10,554 bases of DNA, from the NCBI GenBank assembly GCA_021808875.1, contig JAKBAU010000105.1:1-10554 (forward strand), written 5' to 3'. The notes beneath the pieces were generated by a model, which saw only the letters and a list, made by a program, of their open reading frames with translations, ran no database searches and was not told the origin of the DNA. Numbering within the stretch: the stretch's first letter is position 1; every line of letters starts with the position of its first letter. This document shows, in pieces, positions 6,793 through 10,554 of this stretch. Position numbers and translations under genes: made by a program. The stretch is from Pseudomonadota bacterium (lineage in GTDB: Bacteria > Pseudomonadota > Alphaproteobacteria > Micropepsales > Micropepsaceae).

Positions 6793-7024
6793 GGAGGGGA
6801 CGCAGGAGCACCATACGCGCGCGCGCGCCTTCCCGGCTGATTGTCTCCACGCAATAGCCTTCCTGATGGCACATGTGCGGGACGTCGACGACCGCCAAGG
6901 GGTCGTCCGCGAGCACGATAACCCGCTGGCCCGGCCTCGCGCGCTCAAGCCGGCGGCGCGCATAAAGCGCAGGCAACGGACATTTGAGGCCGGTCAAGTC
7001 TAGGATTTCGGGCTCCTGGTCCAT
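6770..7024 (-). CDS. TusA-family sulfurtransferase / sulfur carrier
   Basis: TusA-like proteins are small cytoplasmic sulfur carriers that hold a persulfide on one Cys and pass it on in tRNA thiolation, molybdenum-cofactor or sulfur-metabolism pathways. This 84-residue protein has the hallmark near the N-terminus: DLTGLKCPLPAL, with carrier C15 in the C-P-x-P motif. It then has the beta-strand VIVLADDPLAVVDVPHMC and the expected GYCVETI region before a basic C-terminal tail. The length and layout fit the family (about 75-85 residues). The start is ATG 7024, preceded by AAAGG. The gene stands alone, divergent from the acyl-CoA synthetase by 74 bases, with no DsrE/TusBCD or desulfurase neighbour, so its recipient cannot be inferred. 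A (CG)6 tract at 6816-6828 encodes the GARAR region. Confidence 0.9.
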   Translation of the reverse strand: MDQEPEILDLTGLKCPLPALYARRRLERARPGQRVIVLADDPLAVVDVPHMCHQEGYCVETISREGARARMVLLRPLLNRPTSA

Positions 7025-7098
7025 TCATTCGCCTTTTGTGGTGGAGCAGCTTTCGCCTAGTGTAACCTCAAGGGGCCAGCCGGGACGGAAATCGAAGT

Positions 7099-8865
7099 AT
7101 GCTCAACGAGATTGCGCGCGAGGCGACCTACATACGCAGCGTAGGTCGGACGTTCTGGCGCATGCGCCATGTCAAGCCTGACAGTTCTATCACGATTGGC
7201 CGGATGATCGAAGATCTGGCGCATCGCATGCCTCATAACCCTGCCATTCTCTATGAGGACCAGATCCTCGATTATCGCGCACTGAATGAACGGTCCAACC
7301 GCTTTGCCAACTGGGCGCGAAGCCTTGGGGTCAAGCGCGGCGACATGATCAGCCTTTTGATGGAAAACCGTCCCGATTACATCGCAGCTTGGATCGGCAT
7401 GGCCAAGCTCGGCGCGGTCTGCGCACTCGTCAACACCAATCTTCGTGGCCCCGCCCTTGCCCATTCGCTGCGCGTGGCAAATGCGCGTCACCTGATCGTA
7501 GGCTCCGAACTCATCCAGGCCTTCGGCGAGGTACGCCAAGAACTCGAGCAACCGCCGCTCCCCTGGGTCCTCGATGGTCAGGAGGGTGGAGAGGATCTCT
7601 CCTCTGCGCTGTCCACCGCTGCTGTCGACAACGGTGTGGATACGGCTCTGCTGGTGAAGGATCTCGCACTTTATATCTTCACCTCGGGTACGACCGGGAT
7701 GCCAAAGGCAGCCAAGATCAGTCATCTGCGCATGCTCTTCATGATGTATGGCTTTGCCGGGGCACTGAACGCCAAGCCTGCCGACCGCATGTACAATGTT
7801 CTTCCTCTTTATCATAGCGCAGGCGGCATCTGTGCCCTCGGCCCGGCCTTGACCACCGGCGGTTCGCTCGTGATCCGTCGCAAATTTTCCGTCCACGAGT
7901 TCTGGACTGACATTAATCGCTATAATCCAACGTTCTTCCAGTATATCGGCGAACTCTGCCGCTATCTGCTCAATGCTCCGCGCTCAGCGCATGAACAGGA
8001 CCACAGTCTGCGCGCCATCACCGGTAATGGATTGCGGCCGGAAATCTGGCAAACCTTTCAGGCACGATTCAAAATTCCAAAGATCATCGAATTCTATGGT
8101 GCAACCGAAGGCAATGTATCCATGCTCAATTACGATGGCAGGTTGGGCGCTGTTGGACGAATTCCTGCTTATATGCGGTCGCTAATGCCAGTACGTATCG
8201 TGCGCTTTGACGTCGAGCGCGAGTTGCCGATCCGCAGCGCGGATGGCTTTTGCATCGAATGTAGCAGCGATGAGGCCGGTGAGGCTATTGGGCGCATTAG
8301 CAATGACCCGGGCCATAGCTTCGAAGGCTATAGCCGGGAGGAGGATACTCAGAAGAAGATCCTGAACGACGTTTTTGAAAAAGGCGATGCCTGGTTTCGC
8401 ACTGGTGATCTGCTGAAACGAGATGCCCACGGTTATTTCTATTTCGTCGACCGGATCGGTGATACGTTCAGGTTCAAGGGAGAAAACGTCTCGACCAACG
8501 AAGTTGCTGAGGCACTGGGCGTGATTACGGGGATCAAGGAAGCCAACGTCTATGGCATTTCACTTCCCGGCATGGATGGCCGCGCGGGCATGGCCGCACT
8601 TTCCGTTGATCAAGAGTTTCGTCTTGACCAGCTTGCCTCCCAACTTGCAGGAACCCTACCCGTTTATGCCCAGCCCGTGTTCATACGTCTGCGTCCCGAA
8701 CTGGAAATCACTGGTACCTTCAAGCTGCGCAAGGTCGACCTGGTGAGCGAAGGTGCGGATCCTACCAAAATCAACGATCCGCTCTACGTCCTCAGGGACG
8801 ATCGATACGTACCGCTGGACTCCCAGTACTATGCCGATATCTGCGCAGGGCGGATACGCTTGTGA
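7099..8865 (+). CDS. FATP-type long-chain/very-long-chain acyl-CoA synthetase
   Basis: This 588-residue adenylate-forming enzyme joins a fatty or other carboxylic acid to CoA in two steps through an acyl-AMP. The P-loop motif is Y192-IFTSGTTGMPK (about 192-203). The A5 motif is FYGATEGN (332-339), WFRTGDLL (432-439) holds the ribose-binding Asp (D437), and the hinge region is DRIGDTFRFKGENVS (451-465). The C-terminal segment ITGTFKLRKVDL (537-548) contains the probable catalytic Lys. The RFKGENVST block and the TGTFKLRK ending are typical of the FATP/SLC27-like branch rather than classical FadD. All key residues are present and the length is normal. The start is ATG 7099 with only a weak purine-rich site upstream. 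It is followed after 109 bases by the hydratase gene on the same strand, which suggests a shared acyl-CoA pathway. The substrate chain cannot be read from sequence. Confidence 0.95.
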   Translation: MLNEIAREATYIRSVGRTFWRMRHVKPDSSITIGRMIEDLAHRMPHNPAILYEDQILDYRALNERSNRFANWARSLGVKRGDMISLLMENRPDYIAAWIGMAKLGAVCALVNTNLRGPALAHSLRVANARHLIVGSELIQAFGEVRQELEQPPLPWVLDGQEGGEDLSSALSTAAVDNGVDTALLVKDLALYIFTSGTTGMPKAAKISHLRMLFMMYGFAGALNAKPADRMYNVLPLYHSAGGICALGPALTTGGSLVIRRKFSVHEFWTDINRYNPTFFQYIGELCRYLLNAPRSAHEQDHSLRAITGNGLRPEIWQTFQARFKIPKIIEFYGATEGNVSMLNYDGRLGAVGRIPAYMRSLMPVRIVRFDVERELPIRSADGFCIECSSDEAGEAIGRISNDPGHSFEGYSREEDTQKKILNDVFEKGDAWFRTGDLLKRDAHGYFYFVDRIGDTFRFKGENVSTNEVAEALGVITGIKEANVYGISLPGMDGRAGMAALSVDQEFRLDQLASQLAGTLPVYAQPVFIRLRPELEITGTFKLRKVDLVSEGADPTKINDPLYVLRDDRYVPLDSQYYADICAGRIRL

Positions 8866-8974
8866 CTGCTAGCCTCGGTTCGCGGCCAACATGCCTGGGG
8901 GGGAGGTCGGCATCTCGTCCCGTCCAGTGCCATGTCGTCCATCATATTCAGGGCTTAATCTGGATAGCTTGCTT

Positions 8975-9811
8975 ATGAACACAAGTTCTTTTGGAGACTG
9001 GATTGGTCGTAGGGAGGTCCGCGAGGATGTCGCACATCCCGGACCGGTCGCCGGACTTGCTGCATTGCTGGATCATGCAATACCTCCCTGGGACGCTGAC
9101 GTATTGCCGCCTCTTGCGCATTGGCTTTATTTCCCGGAGAACGCCCGCCAGTCGGAGCTGGGAGAAGATGGCCATCCCTTACGTGGTGGCTTCCTGCCAC
9201 CCGTCACCTTGCCACGACGAATGTGGGCCGGCAGTACCATCGCCTATCAAAGGCCGATCGCACTCGGAACCGCCATGCGCCGTTTCTCGCATATCGAAGA
9301 GATCAGCGAGAAAGCCGGACGCAGTGGCCGGTTGATCTTTGTTCGGCTCCGGCATGAAATCGAAACTGCAGACGGTCTTGCGTTGCGGGAGTGGCAGGAC
9401 ATTGTCTACCGCGAGGCTCAGGGCGCCAGCACGCCGCAGGCTGAAAGTGCCAATCCCCCTCACAGCGAGGTCAGAAGGCAAATGATGGCGGACCCGCGTC
9501 TGTTGTTCCGCTATTCGGCGCTGACCTTCAATGCGCATCGCATACATTATGATCGCGATTACTGTCGCAAGGTCGAAGCCTATCCAGGTCTTGTCGTACA
9601 TGGTCCGTTGCTGGCAACGCTTCTGCTTGATCACGCCATGCGCATTGATCGCAACATCCGCCCTCGGGAATTTTTCTTTCGCGCTCAACTGCCGGTATAT
9701 GACACGGCGTCTTTTACCCTCTGCCTTGCCCACGAAGGGGATCAGGTTGCGCTTTGGGTTGAAAGCTCTGAGGGTGCAACCACTATGACTGCACGATTGA
9801 AGACGCGCTAA
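8975..9811 (+). CDS. MaoC/HTD2-like hot-dog acyl-CoA hydratase (dehydratase)
   Basis: This 278-residue double hot-dog protein resembles the HTD2 / mesaconyl-C4-CoA hydratase group (FAS1-like dehydratase N-domain plus MaoC-like C-domain). These enzymes add water to, or remove it from, CoA or ACP thioesters. The C-terminal half has the family core: LFRYSALTFN ending at N186, then H188-R-I-H191-Y-D193, and YPGLVVHGPLLATLLLD from Y203. The H/D residues of the NxHxIHYD block are the expected hydratase active site. The N-terminal half (WLYFPENARQSELGEDGHP, LPRRMWAGSTI) fits the substrate-binding hot-dog. I start it at ATG 8975, with a weak GGA ten bases upstream. The frame is open to ATG 8891, but those 28 residues look like translated spacer. 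It probably acts on the product of the adjacent synthetase or on a related CoA ester. A direct substrate assignment is not possible. Confidence 0.85.
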   Translation: MNTSSFGDWIGRREVREDVAHPGPVAGLAALLDHAIPPWDADVLPPLAHWLYFPENARQSELGEDGHPLRGGFLPPVTLPRRMWAGSTIAYQRPIALGTAMRRFSHIEEISEKAGRSGRLIFVRLRHEIETADGLALREWQDIVYREAQGASTPQAESANPPHSEVRRQMMADPRLLFRYSALTFNAHRIHYDRDYCRKVEAYPGLVVHGPLLATLLLDHAMRIDRNIRPREFFFRAQLPVYDTASFTLCLAHEGDQVALWVESSEGATTMTARLKTR

Positions 9812-9824
9812 GCGTCTTCGTGCA
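9790..9824 (+). terminator. Stem-loop terminator overlapping the hydratase stop codon
   Basis: GAAGACGC (9799-9806) pairs perfectly with GCGTCTTC (9812-9819) around a five-base loop that contains the TAA stop codon. An outer TGCAC/GTGCA helix (9790-9794 with 9820-9824) extends the stem after a four-base bulge. The following bases, GCCTTCTATTG, are only moderately T-rich, so this is a weak intrinsic terminator or a 3'-end protective hairpin. Its position at the end of the plus-strand unit, before a convergent gene, supports the call. Confidence 0.5.
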
Positions 9825-9903
9825 GCCTTCTATTGTAGTCAGCCGTGACGCCCGCATTGGATTGAAGAGGCCTCATGGGCTGCGGGAAGGCCTGGGGGGT
9901 AAT

Positions 9904-9930
9904 GTGTGCCTCAGTGGTGCCACTGCGCAC
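9904..9930 (-). terminator. Possible hairpin after the histidine kinase gene
   Basis: Six bases beyond the kinase stop codon the minus strand can form a hairpin: CAGTG and CACTG pair around a four-base loop, and outer GTGC/GCAC-type pairs are interrupted by small bulges. No U-run follows (the next bases are C-rich), so it is at best a partial or Rho-assisted 3' end. The rest of the convergent spacer (9825-9903) shows nothing clear. Confidence 0.25.
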
Positions 9931-9935
9931 AGGCT

Positions 9936-10554
9936 TCAGCATTGCGCAGCAGTAAGATCTGTCTCAGATATCTCTGTCGTGAGAGGCTCGGCTGCTGTGC
10001 TTCTCGGTTCCGGTCGATTGGGGTCAGGGAAAACCAATTCAACTGTGGTTCCCTGTTCCCTGTTGGAGCGCATATAGATTCTGCCACCCACCTGAAGCGC
10101 AAATGTGCGCATGAGCTTGGCGCCGACGCTGGTTCCGCTTGCTTCGGGACTATAACCGTGGCCGTTGTCGATAATGGCAAGCGACAGCTCGCCGGTACCG
10201 GTAGATTTTAGCGAAACCCGGATGATGCCATCAAAGGTGCGATCGGGATAGGCGTGCTTGAACACGTTTGTCAGAGCCTCGACTGTGAACAGAGCCAGTG
10301 GCACGGCCAGATCACCGGAAACATGGCACGATACTGAATCGATCTCGAGGCGCAATGTTGAGCTGTCCAGGGCAAAGCCCCCATGAATTTGTGCGGCAAG
10401 ATCGGTTAGAAGCGTACGTAATTCGACGGTCGCAAGTTCCTCAATGTCGTGCAGGATAAGATGAACCAGCGCCAGGGCGTTGATGCGGGCGCGGGCCTGC
10501 ATGAGAGCATCTCGTGCGGCCTCGTTCTCAACCCGTCCGGCCTGAAGGGACAGA
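9936..10554 (-). CDS. HisKA_2-type sensor histidine kinase (C-terminal part; enters from right edge)
   Basis: This is the C-terminal 206 or so residues of a two-component histidine kinase; the start, sensor domain and phospho-accepting His lie beyond the edge. The first readable residues, LSLQAGRVENEAARDAL, then QARARINALALVH, are the conserved second half of a HisKA_2 dimerisation domain, so the frame does not begin at the internal Met near 10502. The HATPase_c domain follows, with the N-box EALTNVFKHAY, the G1 box IIDNGHGY, a short lid with GAKLMRTFALQVGG, and the GTTVELVFP end strand. These bind ATP for phosphotransfer to a response regulator. A 30-residue Pro/Thr/Glu-rich tail after the ATPase domain has no known role. 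HisKA_2 kinases in alphaproteobacteria often feed the PhyR general stress response, but nothing in this window shows the partner. It is convergent with the hydratase gene. Confidence 0.9.
   Translation of the reverse strand, partial: LSLQAGRVENEAARDALMQARARINALALVHLILHDIEELATVELRTLLTDLAAQIHGGFALDSSTLRLEIDSVSCHVSGDLAVPLALFTVEALTNVFKHAYPDRTFDGIIRVSLKSTGTGELSLAIIDNGHGYSPEASGTSVGAKLMRTFALQVGGRIYMRSNREQGTTVELVFPDPNRPEPRSTAAEPLTTEISETDLTAAQC

Noticed and set aside
7057..7896. Open minus-strand frame of 279 codons opposite the acyl-CoA synthetase
   Set aside because: It covers the conserved N-terminal half of a certain gene, has no recognisable motif, and such long antisense frames are common in high-GC DNA.
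8891..8974. N-terminal extension of the hydratase from ATG 8891
   Set aside because: The added 28 residues show no conserved character and there is no ribosome-binding site; ATG 8975 fits the length of related proteins.
9179..9733. Open minus-strand frame of 184 codons opposite the hydratase
   Set aside because: No recognisable domain; the plus-strand frame contains the conserved NxHxIHYD core.

Overview
This window looks like chromosomal DNA of an alphaproteobacterium, most probably of the Sphingomonadales. That placement is inferred from the high-GC coding style and from the gene families: a Caulobacter-type CC0125/CC1285-like lipoprotein, a short CHAP-domain lipoprotein, a HisKA_2 histidine kinase and a FATP-type acyl-CoA synthetase. 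I saw no rRNA, tRNA, CRISPR array, transposase, integrase or phage gene.

The left 5.9 kb is read entirely from the minus strand. In transcription order from the right it holds: a HlyD-type periplasmic adaptor lipoprotein (5872-5105), a membrane GT2 glycosyltransferase of the mannan/cellulose-synthase-like type (4810-3362), a CHAP-domain lipoprotein (3288-2767), the potassium transporter Kup (2553-592) and a secreted type-B carboxylesterase that runs off the left edge (540-1). Gaps of 50 to 300 bases separate these genes, so they form a co-directional series more than one tight operon. The first three act in or on the cell envelope: an export adaptor, a polysaccharide-type synthase and a possible peptidoglycan amidase. 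That they share a process is inference only.

A divergent spacer of about 360 bases (5873-6231) leads to a small plus-strand lipoprotein with a Gly/Trp/Tyr-rich stretch (6232-6792). Its end overlaps the end of a minus-strand TusA-family sulfur-carrier gene by 23 bases. From 7099 a plus-strand pair follows: a FATP-type long-chain/very-long-chain acyl-CoA synthetase, then a MaoC/HTD2-like hot-dog hydratase. Together they could activate a carboxylic acid to its CoA thioester and then hydrate or dehydrate an acyl-CoA. A stem-loop that overlaps the hydratase stop codon probably ends this unit. The C-terminal half of a HisKA_2-type histidine kinase enters from the right edge on the minus strand.

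Most of the window is ordinary chromosomal gene content, and I found no clearly undescribed multi-gene system. The points most worth a second look are the synthetase/hydratase pair, the HlyD adaptor without its usual ABC-2 transporter, the glycosyltransferase with an altered first Asp motif, and a perfect 12-bp inverted repeat between kup and the CHAP gene.
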